Part shown: positions 46,378 through 58,700 of the stretch, piece by piece
Position numbering within the stretch: the stretch's first letter is position 1
Layout: each line of letters opens with the position of its first letter
Made by a program: the position numbers and the translations under genes
Assembly: GCA_964036155.1 (NCBI GenBank)
Contig: OZ038422.1
Coordinates: forward strand, 84,653,201-84,717,200
Source: Diploscapter coronatus
Taxonomy: Eukaryota; Nematoda; Chromadorea; Rhabditida; Rhabditidae
Direction of reading: 5' to 3'
DNA: 64,000 bases
Notes under the pieces: generated by a model
What the model saw: only the letters and a program-made list of their open reading frames with translations
What the model was told of the DNA's origin: nothing
Database searches by the model: none

Positions 46378-49300
46378 AATGGATCTGAAAATGCAAATTT
46401 CTGATAAATGGTACAAAACGGTAGGCGGATTACCAAAAGTGGTAGTGCTTGGTAAATGGGAAAGTAGAACGCAGACACACGGGGCCGAAGAAACTAGCGC
46501 TCTCCGTCTCTCCCTCTCCTCCTTTCTTTGAATAGGAGAGACTGTGACTCGGGGGGCGTGGCTTCCAGCGGGCATTGGATGCAAAAATACGAGTCTTGAC
46601 CACGCCCACTTTGGAAGATGGTAGCTGACACCTAAAATGGTATCACTGATAAGGTATGTGCACTACTTTTGGGTCTTTGGTATCGAGGACCCAAAAGAGT
46701 TGGTTGAATTAGCGAAGATTGGCGTATTGGAGGTATGTCGGGGAGGGGAGATGATTGCTTTGGGCAATTGGTCGGAGAAATAGCGGGTGAAATCTAGAGG
46801 GGCGAGAGAAAAAGAACCACAGGACAACACCACCAAATTGCTGCTAATTGTTAGGTGAGCGGGACGCAGGGGGCTAGAGGTGAAAATGACGATACATGGA
46901 AATTTTTGAGAGCTGGCAGCCAGATTGATAAGAGGTCAACTCTCGAAATTAGACCGAAATAAAGATGAAACACAATTTCTGTTTTTTCTGGAGTATGGTA
47001 AAAGCTGATCTTCGTCGAGAAATGCTATAACTTTTAATATAGCTATTAGCAGCCTATCTTCATCAAAATTCAATGCTACTGATAAGTGAAGATCAGGCTT
47101 TTCCTCATCTCATATTGAAGGACAGTAGTAGAAACGGAAATGATACGGCATAAGTATCTGAAAAATTCAAGACGTGTCAATTCCAAATTTGACGTACTTA
47201 AATCAAGTTGATTGGCATATCGCTAACCATAAACTGACAGTAAAGGTGTGATTGACCTTAGTGAAGATCTAATCTTCGATAATCAAAGATAAGATTAACG
47301 ATAACAGTTTCCCGCCAAAAATCTCCCTATTTTAAAGAATAGAATTAAAAGCGGATTGAGTAATTACAAATAACGAGATTTTCGAAATGTCGCATAATTT
47401 CAGAGAATCTTTCCCTTATAATTTCCATGTTTGTGTCTGCGTTCTCTAACTATAGACTATTTCGTCTCACCAAGTAATTGGCCCCGTTTGACTATGTGTG
47501 CCGTAAATGGTCACAAATTTTCAGTGCTGTATCTCAGGCGAGTTTTCGAAATGACGGAATTTTTGCAAGTGGTTATTTTATTGATTGTTTTTTTCGAATT
47601 TTTAAAAGTAATTTTTCTAGGTTTCATATGACATTTCGAATCTATCTCTTCGACAATTATTTCATTTCACATGTGATTTTCAGCAAAATTTCTATTTTTT
47701 TTTATAACAAGTGGTTGTATTACATTTTCCTACTACAGTATCATCTACATTATGTATGTTTTTGGAAGGGCTTCCTTGCTTGCCCAAACACTTCCCAAAA
47801 GGCGCTCGGAAAGACTAGTTTCCTTCCACGAAAACTTTTCCATGTGCCATATATTCTAGAAGGCACTTCTTCCAATATATACATGGAGAAAAATCTTGTA
47901 AAAATAAATATATGTCATCCGGTTTTTGCAAGTACGCTTTATCACATAGATCAATATTTCAATGGTTCGGTATGAAATCTCGATTTCAAAGGGGGCAATT
48001 TTACGGCTAGAAAATTGCTGGGGTTAGAGACCATAGAAAATTAGGAGAGGCTAGAAACGCAGGAAAATCGCAGTGTGAGGGAATTGCTAGAGGGAATATT
48101 AGACTACGTGAAATAGTGTGGGGAAGAGAAAAAGAGCTGGAAAATTAGAGGGAGAAATAGCGTGAGAAAAGTACGTAAGATGGAAAAGAGAGTGGGAAAA
48201 TCGGAGATGAGAGAGAAAAAATAGAGGGGAAAATGCTAGAGCAATTGACAAAATTACCGTATTATTAGCCGCACGGCGCTCAACGAAGGGGTGATTGGCA
48301 GTCATTTTAGCCGAATTTCTGCATTGCGGACCGAGGTCTGACGACGATAATTCTGGCCATTTTAGTCGTCGATTTCTTGGGATTCTCTGATTTTCTCGAT
48401 TTTTCGTGATCTATCATTTTCTTTCGATCTATAGAAGTCTCTACACAATTTAGGAGAACTTCTAAATGTTCATTTAGTTAAAGATCGTTATATGGTTAGT
48501 GCACATGAATTTTCCAGCTTTATTATTTTTATTCATTGATTCTATCGTAACTTTAAGGTCGATTTTTACCGTGTTTTTCTATTTTTTATGTGTAGAATTT
48601 GAAATTTACATTTTTTCAATTTTTTACCTGTTTACCTTTCGAATATTCTATTTGAAAAAGAAAGATCTTTCTTTCTCTCTAACTTTCTATATTATTTCCA
48701 ACTTTCTGCTTCTCTTCCCTCTCTTTCTCTCCGACATGACCCCCCGCTGTCTCTGGTCTATTGTACTCGCATGTCTTGTCTGTCTTCAACGCCCTGCAAT
48801 TATCTACTCCCTTTCCTTCACAAATGGGAAATAGTACTGCATTATAGGAGAGTGAAAAGACGCAGAAAATGCTCCTTTTTTGAGCCTGCGCGTACACCTA
48901 CTTGACAGGCCGAAATCCTCACTTACAGGGCTAAAAATCTGAATAGGGTCAGAAAATCTCTAATCATATGATAAAGCGTAGACATTCAAAATCGTTCGAA
49001 ACCTCAAATATCTAATTTCAGATCTAATGATGAAGCATAGGAACTTAAAACGGTTGAGATATAAAACTCGAAACCTGAAATCTTCGAAGTTTTCCCACAG
49101 ACATAGCGACGCGAGACGTAGCGAGTTTCTCAAAGTGAAGATCACCTTGTTTTTACGAGCGCACTCTGGGCAAAAAGCCGTTGTGTTTAATGGGGTGCAA
49201 GTGTTTGAAGAACACGAGATGCGCTAAAACCGGCTGGGATATAAATTTTACAGTCTCTGCAAAAATTTGCATATCATAAAATGTTTCCTTTTTCAAACTT

Positions 49301-52300
49301 TCCAAGATTACAATAGATCAATCGAAGCTCATACCGATGCCTATAATTAGACATATGAATTTAAACTCTCGAAATTACGGTATGCTCGGGATTGGCCCTT
49401 TACGGGCGTATGCAAACATATGCAAATTAGGAAATGATTCTATTGGTGGAAAGGTACTTGAAGCGATTTCTTTCTTTCTCTTGAGTCGCGATACTACTTT
49501 CTTTTCTATAAAGGGGCGTAAAGACGTCATAACGTCATATTAAAAAAATGACGTCACCCTTATTTTCCAGAAGGAAAATCTATCGATTTTGCCATATACG
49601 TCTCTACGCTCTTTTGCATCCACACACATTCCCCCATATATAGAAAGAAAGGAGTTCTCGTCCAGGGCAATTACGCGCAATTATCTCAGACAGCATTCCG
49701 CCTTTCTCGCTCTATCCCTCACTATTTCTCCCTTCATTTTCTTTCCTATCTCTCGAAATCTAACGTTATTTCTCGATTTTCTTTCGATCTACAGTTTTTT
49801 CGTGATATTTCTCACTCTCGTCCCAGCTACCGTAATTCCACGAAGGGAGGGTTTCCGAAAAACAAACTTCCTTTTTCTTTATATTTCTGATCCTCTAGGC
49901 TCTCGCACTTTTGCATAGTCTATAACTTTTCGCTCTACTTTCACGAAAGATTCGAGGCTTTGAAAAAAGATTCAAAATATGGGGGTCAGGAAAATTCTCT
50001 CATGATAAAAGATAGGCCTGAAACTAGACTGGTATATAAATTTATTTTTGGAAGATACAGTATTTTGAGACCTTCAAAACTAGGCGCCGGTATGGCAGCC
50101 GACCTTTGTGGTAAGGATACAATAGGGTTGAAAATCCTTTATTCTTCCGCCCTATTTTTTGTGCTATTCAAATTTCAAATTTTAGACTACTGTAGAATTT
50201 AGGTAATCTTATTAAGATTGATTATTTTTATCCGATTTTTTTCCTCTTATCAAATCATTTTCTTATGAATTTTTATGTGGTAAGATGAGCATTTTAAGAA
50301 AGTTTTAATGAAAATTTCGATTTTTCTCGAGAAAATTTTTACGTTTTCTCCTGTCACTTTTCAATGTAAGAAATAGCGTATGAAGCTAAGAGTGAAAAAT
50401 AAAAAGAAGAACGAAAATTTGATAGAAAAAGTTGCGCGCGTCTTCTCATAATTATAGGCTGAGAAATAGCATATAAAATTTGGAGACGAGAAAGACAACG
50501 TCGGCTTTTTCAAAAAGGGAAATAGCATGACAAAACAAAGAAAAAAGAAAAAGAAGGAAGAAAATTGATCCGAGCATATGGTAAGGTGAGCAGAAAATAA
50601 GAAATTCAAATTGGCTTACCTAAATTTTGTCTGTGTTAAAAGATAGACCTTAAAATGGTTGGGGTATAATTTTGGCATATCTTATTTTATCGCGTTTTCA
50701 TTCGATTATGATGCGTCTTGCCAAAAGTCGTAAAATTTCCGGAAATTGAAATTGCGTTCCGGTGAGAAGAAAAGCTATTATCTTTTCGTGAGCTTATGTG
50801 GTGTGAAGATAAATAATTATCTTTTCAATTATCGTATGTGCTCATGTGACTTTTACGGTAGATGATATTCTTCAATAGCCCCGAAAATATCAAAATGCTC
50901 CCAAATTTGGGGACTAAATTTCATTTTCGGGGAGCAAAATTTAAACCCGGGAGGACTTTTCCTATTGTTTATCCAATATCTTCCAATCCCGCGTCTGACA
51001 TACATCTTTGTCTTTGTCAGTCTTGAGGGCTTGACATACAGGAAAAGCTGGAAGAGAAAGAGTATGGAAAATGAAGGAAGCGGAAAAGATGGAGAGAAAG
51101 AAATATACCGGAAACTCGGAGGGTCATTATATGGAGAGTGGGAGGTTTTGGATATTGTTCTGAATCACGGGATCCAGGATTTATAAAATGTCTTGGGCTT
51201 AAAATTCGACATCTTGGAAATTTCAAAAAAAAAAAAAAATTTGTAATAAGTTTTGAGTTTTATTTCGAAGGTTTTTCAGAAGGGGATTTCATATATCCAA
51301 AAATGAAGTTAATACATCTCAAAAATCTCATAAATTTCTATGCGGGATATCCCCTAAAAATAAAGAAGTCCGCCCCGAAAAGTGCTAAAACATTGCACAA
51401 CAAGTGTTAATCTGCCAGGTGCATTGTGAAGCAATTAATTTTTTATTCCATCGAGAGTTTACGGTAAACCCGTAAAAATTGTATCCATTAGATCGGAGAT
51501 ATACATTTGACAATTTGACACGAGTCTAATGTCCTCTAGACATTCGCCTTATCTAAAAAAGACATCCATACCCTCTGGATATATCAGATCCCTCATTCTT
51601 TAGGGTTATGCTTTGACAATTTATACGCAGTAAAATGAGAACTTTCAGGACATACGAGTTTTTTGTCGAAAATTCTGAATTTTTAAAATTTTCCGACAAA
51701 GCTCGGTTTAATTGGCATCTTCTCTTCAGCAGCGGTTTAGCTTTATCCTTCGCCGGCGCTCTAAGGGAAACCGATAATTACAGCGAAAGGAAGGTTGTCT
51801 TGAATACGAAAAATAAATCAATTTTTAGATATCAAAAATATTTTCGGAAAAATGAACAAGTTTTCGAAGGATCAATAAAAAGTTCATATCTCCGAGATAA
51901 AATCTTTGAATTTCTTTATTTCAATTGTCGTCCTTTTCTCTGATCCATGCTATTTCCAATTTTATATCCTAGGCGGTTTATTTGATCCCTTTCATGTGCA
52001 ACTCGCTACCTTTTATGGTAAGGTCCTAAACTCATAAATTAATTCGGGCCAACCAACCGTATTTGGAAAAAATAAAAGGAAAGGATTAGGCTTCGGAAGT
52101 TTATTTATTTTTATGGGAAAGTTGGGGCTGCTTACCATTTTTTAGTAGGGGGCACCATTCGTTGGTAAAAGTTCCTTTTTGGTAACCTATAGCCTATACC
52201 GTTTTTGAACCCAATCTTCCAAAATCAATCAATCTCTTGTTTGTTTGTATGGCGAGTCAGAATCTGTCAATACGGTAACCTTGAAAATCAAGAGAGGGGT

Positions 52301-52899
52301 TTTAGAGGAAAAGAAAGATGAGGAAATGCGAAGGTTTATGAGTCAATATTGTGGCAAAGAAAAAATGGAAAATTGAAATCGCAAAATTATTGCTCATTTT
52401 GGGGAATTCTTAAATTTGGGAATTATTGATCTTAATAATTTTGAAGGGGTAGACGTAGAGTACCAATGCCAGATGATACACCAGGAATAACGCGCATTAC
52501 GCAATCCCATATATGGCTATTCTGTGAACTGATGAAAAACGGAGATAAGCAGAAATAATAAACGAAAAATAATATTATAAAACACCATAAATTTTCCCAT
52601 ATTTGTAATCTTCAATAAATATTCTTATTCAAACATTCTTTATCTCAATCAGTAAAAGGCATGATAAAACTGAATTTATAAAAGCATGATGAAAAATTTC
52701 AAGTATTTGATAAAATTAGACTCTGTTAGGGCTGCCTTACTATTAGAACTGGGTCGTTAGAAAAATGTGGTAAGTAGATTAATTTGAGCAGTAGAAAAGA
52801 TAAAAATCGTCGAATTTTTACCCGGGATGCAGTATCAAAGGAAATTGGCGTAATGAAGAAAAAAAGATAAAATATGGCGCCCTTTCAAAGATCCCTCAA
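46378..52899. other. 6.5-kb region with no supported gene upstream of ceh-43
   Basis: Open frames such as 47478-47975 and 48499-48834 lack splice structure, codon character and family similarity. The region holds several copies of dispersed motifs (GCTGATCTTC near 47000, 47052 and 47084; motif C near 48965, 49030, 49988 and 50636), purine/pyrimidine-rich stretches, and partial AAATAG hairpin remnants near 48110. It may hold ceh-43 enhancers. An unrecognised non-coding RNA cannot be excluded. Confidence 0.5.
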
Positions 52900-54829
52900 T
52901 TATACCGAATTTTTGATCTTACGCTTGGGGCGTCTTCGCTTCTTGTGCACCACGGGGAGAACGTGCGGTCCGATCATCGCCTGATCCGCGCTCAGTTCCG
53001 CACCGTGCTCAGGCTCGATGCCCGTTCTGAAAATTTAACAAAGTTTCCACTTTAAAAATTATCGCTTTTTTAAATTATAAAATTCATCACATTAATTCTT
53101 TTAAAGTTCGTTTCAAACTTTCGAAATCGAGTAAAATTAGTCTGGCATCCAATATTTTCATGTACAATTAACATTATTCCGATATAATTTTCCTTCTGAA
53201 ACAAAATTTAATTAAAAAAATTAGCATGCCTGATATCAGGAGAATCGACGTAGATGCGCGCGAGCGATTCGACAAGTCGCGGCGAGAGGTCGGAGGGAGA
53301 GACGGCTGTCGGAAACTTCAGATACTCGACTGGAACAAGCTCGCCTCAAATTTTATCATCTTCATCAAATTCGTTTAGGTAAGTCGAATTTTTTTACTTG
53401 AAAAATTTTTCATGCTAATTTATAAAACTATGACTAACCATCACTCAATTTCTCGCATACTGCCGGCTTCTGGAAAGCGCGTTTGCGACGCTGGACCTGA
53501 ATTCTTAAAATTATCAAAAATAAAAAAAAAAACAACCTAAAGAATGATTTTTTCAAAAGTGAATTTATACAATTGATTCACCTCTTTATAAGCCTGACGC
53601 CAAGTGGGGGCCTTATTTTTGCGGGGCGCGACGCGCAGCTTCCTGCTCAGACGAGGAGGCTTCTGAATTAAAGACCACGCCATTTTCTCAAAGTACAGTA
53701 TAAAAAGAATGTATTCTTTGGAATAAGAATAACAAACAACGTAATTGTCTCAGAGTACGGTTGAAAATAATACAATTTACCTTGGTGACGGTGACGGGCG
53801 GGGTTTCGGAATGGAAGAAGGACTTCGCAGCGGAAATCCACTGTCTCACCACCGTGCTCGACTCGCTAATGTCTTCTGAAAAATCGATAACTTAAAAAAA
53901 CATCAGTAATTTTAAAAATCACGCATTTTGATGAGAAAAACTAAGATCTTAGAAATTTGTCGAAAATTCAAATAAAAATTGAAAAATTGATGATTTTTTT
54001 TGAGAAAATAATTTTTTAAAAATCTCCACTTTTCTCCGGGTATCCGAATTCCTCCAGCGAAGAGAAACCATAGGAAGAGGCATCGGATTTAATGGTTCTG
54101 GTGCTGGAAATAAAATAAAAACTACTTTGTTCCGAGAAATTTTTTGAGACATCCTTTACATTTTATTGAACTTACCTAGTCGACCTCGTACTCGGCACAG
54201 ATCTCCCACTCTTTTCGTCTTCAGCCTCGTCGATGTGTTCGTTGCTGAAAATTAAATTTAAAAAAGCAGTTTCATCAACATTCTAAAGAACTACGGACTA
54301 TTTTTGAAGTTTAGAAGCTTTTAAACTTGAAAAATGACGAAAAAACCTGTAATCTTCCGAAGATTCAGCCGATTTCTCCTCTTCGCTGCCTCCTTTCATT
54401 CGCTCGGACAACGACATCTCGTCGTAACTTGACTCGTCGGATGAAGACGTCAATTCGTCATTCCCACTCGACGTCAGGGAATCCGAATTCGATGACGAGT
54501 CAGAAGAACGCGTCGATGGATTATGGGGCGAGTCACTGAAATTTTATTATTTTTCTAATTTTTTAGGGTTTTTTTTTTTTCTAAAATTTGTAAGTTTTGG
54601 GCCCTTATAGTTACCACCCTTTTTCTCTTCTTCATATTATTTCTCAGAGAAAGGGTGATAACTAGTGATGAGCCTAAGTTTTGTTGGAATTTGATATTTT
54701 AAAAAAATGATTTTCGAAAAAAAAATTTTGTTCGAACCCTGACGAAATTCGGCTATTGTACGGACTGCCCAGCGTCGACGGGGAGACGTGACCCGGGGGC
54801 GCGCGGACGACACAGCGCGGGGGCGGCAT
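52900..54829 (-). CDS. Unrecognised Ser/Asp-rich basic protein, probably nuclear
   Basis: Nine exons: 54829-54738, 54535-54347, 54244-54176, 54103-54030, 53875-53781, 53662-53582, 53496-53445, 53329-53230, 53026-52900; 292 residues. All junctions keep phase, and every one but the last uses a GT donor. The last donor is GC (AG followed by GCATGC, plus 53229-53228). The ATG is preceded by TTTTCTAG. The N-terminal third is Ser/Asp/Glu-rich (SSDSSSNSDSLTSSG, SSDESSYDEMS), like many phosphoproteins. The middle has WISAAKSFFHSE and APTWRQAYKEVQRRKR. The end is strongly basic with a classic nuclear-localisation stretch (KKRRRPKRK). I do not recognise the family. It starts 925 bp from ppk-3, divergent. 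The regular exon structure and restriction of low complexity to the N-terminus make it a real gene rather than noise. Confidence 0.75.
54608..54664. repeat. Small palindrome in intron 1 of the unrecognised gene
   Basis: TAGTTACCACCCTTTTTCTC (54608-54627) pairs with GAGAAAGGGTGATAACTA (54647-54664), with a loop of 19 bases. Confidence 0.65.
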
Positions 54830-55754
54830 TTCTAGAAAAATAATTTCAAAATTGTTTTCTTAGCAAATCGATTTGTAAAGTTCCTTTGAAAGTTTACCCC
54901 TTTTTTCTTCTCTATCAACACACTATTTCACCTAACAACTATGGGTGAACTTCCTCTAAAAAAATAACGATAAATAAATCGGCAAAAAACGAAAAATCGA
55001 TATATTGAACGAAAGAAAACTGAGAAATGGCTCGAGTCCCCAAGCTTCGTCCCCTTGCAGAAATGCGTTTGTGGTAGAAACGCGAGTTTGAAAGAAGAAA
55101 TTTAGAAAAGAAGTGTCCTTCAAACCCAAAACATCTCAAATGGCACCATCTAGATAGACGATAGTTCCGATAAAATAGTTCTATGCAAAAAAAAAACAAT
55201 CAGCGTAAAATGTCTGTCTACAAGCCGAATTTGTGCAGTGAAAATGTGTTCATTTTGAAGGTCACAATTTTGCGCTTTTTCGGTCAAGGAGTCTTCTTTT
55301 ATTTTTTTCCTCACGAAAGTCTTATTTACATTCCTAGCGACATTTCTGTACAAAAATGTTGTCCGAAACATAAACTCGGCATATCTGCTTGGGAGCCCTG
55401 GAAATAGCCCCTTCAAACACTTTCTTCTCCACTCTTTCCATCCTTTCGCCCTTCATTAACTTCGTTGCTTGCGTAATTCGCGTTATCCCTCGTTTTTTAT
55501 ATTGGCCAAGTGGTCTATTTGGCGATTTTTTTCACGAATTTCGGGTTTTTCATGATTTCCCGGATTCGGAATGTCTTTCTGTATAATTCATCAGTCCATC
55601 ATGGCCACCATTTATAGAATTAGCTAAATATTAGGTCAGGAAGTTTAGGAAAAATTAAAAAAAGAAACTAGTGGACTTGACAAAAAATTGTGATAGTGGT
55701 GAACAAGTTTCTTGGGGATCATTTTTGAGATTTTCATGATTTTTTGGATTCAGC
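54830..55754. promoter_or_regulatory. Divergent region between the unrecognised gene and ppk-3
   Basis: A 925-bp gap between divergent start codons. Open frames here (for example 54939-55199) have no splice support. CACACTATTTCACC at about 54918 is a remnant of the AAATAG hairpin core. ppk-3's ATG (55755) is preceded one base upstream by GGATTCAG, a plausible trans-splice site. Confidence 0.45.
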
Positions 55755-58700
55755 ATGACTGACGATCCCGGGGGATCGACGCAGAATTCGATCCGAAATG
55801 GGATCATCTTCTTCGATCGGTTGCAGGATGAGGCACTAGACGAGGCGTCTCAACAGACTTCTGGTATTGTTGAATGTTTTTTAAAGAGTTTTACCCTTTT
55901 TAGATTAGAAAATAATAAAATATTAGAACACATTTTAACAAATATCCATTTGAGAAATGAAAAATTCTGAAAAGATAAGAATCTGGGATGACACGAATAA
56001 GTTGCGAGATTTTCTCGAGATTAAGCATTTCATGCGATTATTGCAGTCTAACTTGGATATTCCTAATTCTGCAATATTTTTAGAAACTCACTGCCATTAA
56101 CAAAGTATTTCTTTTTAATTTGAAAATTAACTGATTTATGATTTTCTGTTTTTTAATCTATAATTTTCAGGCGTCCTGAACGGGCTATTCGGGAGATTTT
56201 GGAAGAGCGACGTTTCGACTCCAGCAGCTCCAACGGCGAATCAAAGTATCCCAACTGAAACGACAAGTCAGCCAGAATTCAGCAACCCCGCAGGGCCATC
56301 AACCATTAGGTTTGTAAGATAGTTTTAATCTGAAAATGGGTTTTTTTTTAAAGAAAATAAAGTGTTTTTGCAGCTTTTCTGCAAAATATTGTTAAAAAAT
56401 AGCATTTCGAGAAAATAAAACACACGCTTTTTGTATATTTTCTCAATTTTGTTAAAAGAATAAAATTAAAGAAAATAATACAAGGTCTCTTTATTTTTCA
56501 AAAAAAAATATTTCTATTAAAGTTGTTGCTTTTTCCAGAGGTGGCATTTCAACGATTCTCTCCGTGAACACAGAGAATTCAGCACCCAGCGACGCCGCCT
56601 CGAATTCCTCGGGAAGCGTGGAGCTCCCACTGAACATTCCGAAGAATCGAGGCAACTCAAACCAGAATTTGGATTCACCCTCTAATCTAAGTGGGATTTT
56701 TTTTACCAGAATATTCGGTAGAAAACCGATTAAAAAAACGAATTTAGGTTTCATTTTTTAATTTTATCTTTCGACTTTTATGATTTAAGAAAAAAAACTC
56801 TGAAAACATCTTTAAAAAAAACTTGAAAATGTTGTTGTTGTTTTTTCTAGTTTTACTTTTTCCAGGCATCGATTCGAATCCGGACAATTCAAACAGCAGG
56901 CGATTTTCGGACAAACTCACCACCCTGCTCAAAGGAAACAAGCCCCGACTGCAGGATTACAATCGGTCCAACTTCCGGCAGTATTGGATGCCTGATTCGA
57001 CAGGGAAAGAGTGCTATCAGGTGAACATATTTGAAAGGTGGAAAGATACTCCTTGAAGTTGAGAAATTTCTTAAAGTTAATTTTAACGTTAAATGATCAT
57101 GAAGCTTAGCATATAGAAGTTGCGAGAAATTTTTGGCATGTAATTGAAATCTTGAGTTAAAATGCAGGTTCCATTTTCAGTGTGAAGAGCGGTTCACGAC
57201 GTTCAGACGCAGGCATCACTGCCGGTATTAAATATTTCAGTTTATTTTCGAAAAAGTGAAATTTAATGTTTTTTTCAGAGTCTGTGGTCAAATTTTCTGC
57301 TCCAAGTGTTGCAATATTCATTTTCCTGGATCCGCACTAGGTAAAAGTGAAAATTTGCTAAAAAAAATTGAAGAAAATGGAATTTCGTTTAAAAATTGTA
57401 TCTTTTTCAGGCTACCTCGGCGACTTGCGTCTTTGCCACTACTGTGCCAAGATGATGTCTCAATATTTGCCGGCGGACGAATTGTCGACCGCTTGGCGGA
57501 AGACGTCCAACGACGAATCGACTTCTGGAGGCATGACGTCGTCGGATTCGGGAGCCGCTACGCTGACCTCATCTGGGACAGAGGGTATTCCACCTATCCA
57601 ACCCATTGCTACTGTGTCCGCTGGTATGTCGTACATGTGTTGCTTTTAGTGGTTAGGATACCATTTTGATATCATTTGGCATCGAGAGATGTAACTTGTG
57701 CCATTTATGCCCGAAAAGTTCGAATTTTTTTTTGATTATTTGAAGGTACTGTAGCATGGAAAATTAGTTGTATTTGTTAAAAGTTCTGAAAGTTAGCGAT
57801 TTTTGCATGCAAATGATTCTTGTAATGGCTAGATTTTGTGGTTTCTTTTTTCTTTCAAAAAGGAGATTTAAAAATTAAGGAAATCTCATGTGGGCGCCCA
57901 CGGATCGAAACAATGGCTTCAACTCGCCACAACTGTTGAGAGGAGGACGTGATACGGGGATTGGTTCGGTTCCAGGTAGAGGCGAAAGACTTTTTGCCAA
58001 AAATATAATATTCTAGGGGAAAAATGAGAACGTTTTAAGAGCGAAAATCATTTTTAAAAAATGAGTCAAAAGTAAAAAAAGTTGTATATTTAGAACATTC
58101 GAGAAAACTAGAAATTTTAGATTCTAGAAAATTTGTTAAAAAAGTAATAATATTCAGGAACTCCCAAAGCGTCTATTTCATCTTCGGCAAATTTCGGAAC
58201 CGTTCCAGAGTCTCAAAATAGAAGAGCCTCCTTCTCTCTAGCCCCGCCCACCAACAGACTTCCCGCTATGCTCAGCGTCGAAGAACTACTGCTGGTTCAA
58301 GCGGAAAGAACGTCGTTATCAGGAGATAGCAGCAGCGACAAACATGTTAGGGGAATATATGAAATTTTGAGGATTTGTGAAATCCTCATTTTAAAATATA
58401 CATTAAAAATCCGAATGATAGATTAATTAAATCTCTTTTTGAAGGACATCAAATCCCTAATTTCAGCTTCACGCTCATAACACCCTTCAAGAAGACGATG
58501 AAAGTGGCCCCGACTGGTTGAGAGGCATAGACTCGGGAACCCAGAGCTTGGGCATTGATGGGACGGTAAACTTTAAAACCTAAGTTATTTGCTAAATGTT
58601 TTCTTTCTAAAATTAAAGAAACTCCATTCTTTTCTGATAAGAAAATGGTATAGTGATAAGGCGCAAAAGTTCAAACATTCAAAAGACGATAAGAGATTAG

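Noticed and set aside
46270..46584. N-terminal extension of the homeobox protein upstream of the ATG at 46377
   Set aside because: A TTTCAG acceptor ten bases before that ATG and the lack of conservation-like sequence upstream favour a 5' UTR.
47478..47975. 165-residue open frame as a gene
   Set aside because: No homology, no splice structure, Phe/Ile-rich composition typical of chance frames in AT-rich DNA.
48499..48834. 111-residue hydrophobic open frame
   Set aside because: Poly-pyrimidine DNA reads as Phe/Ser/Leu; no start context, splice sites or family match.
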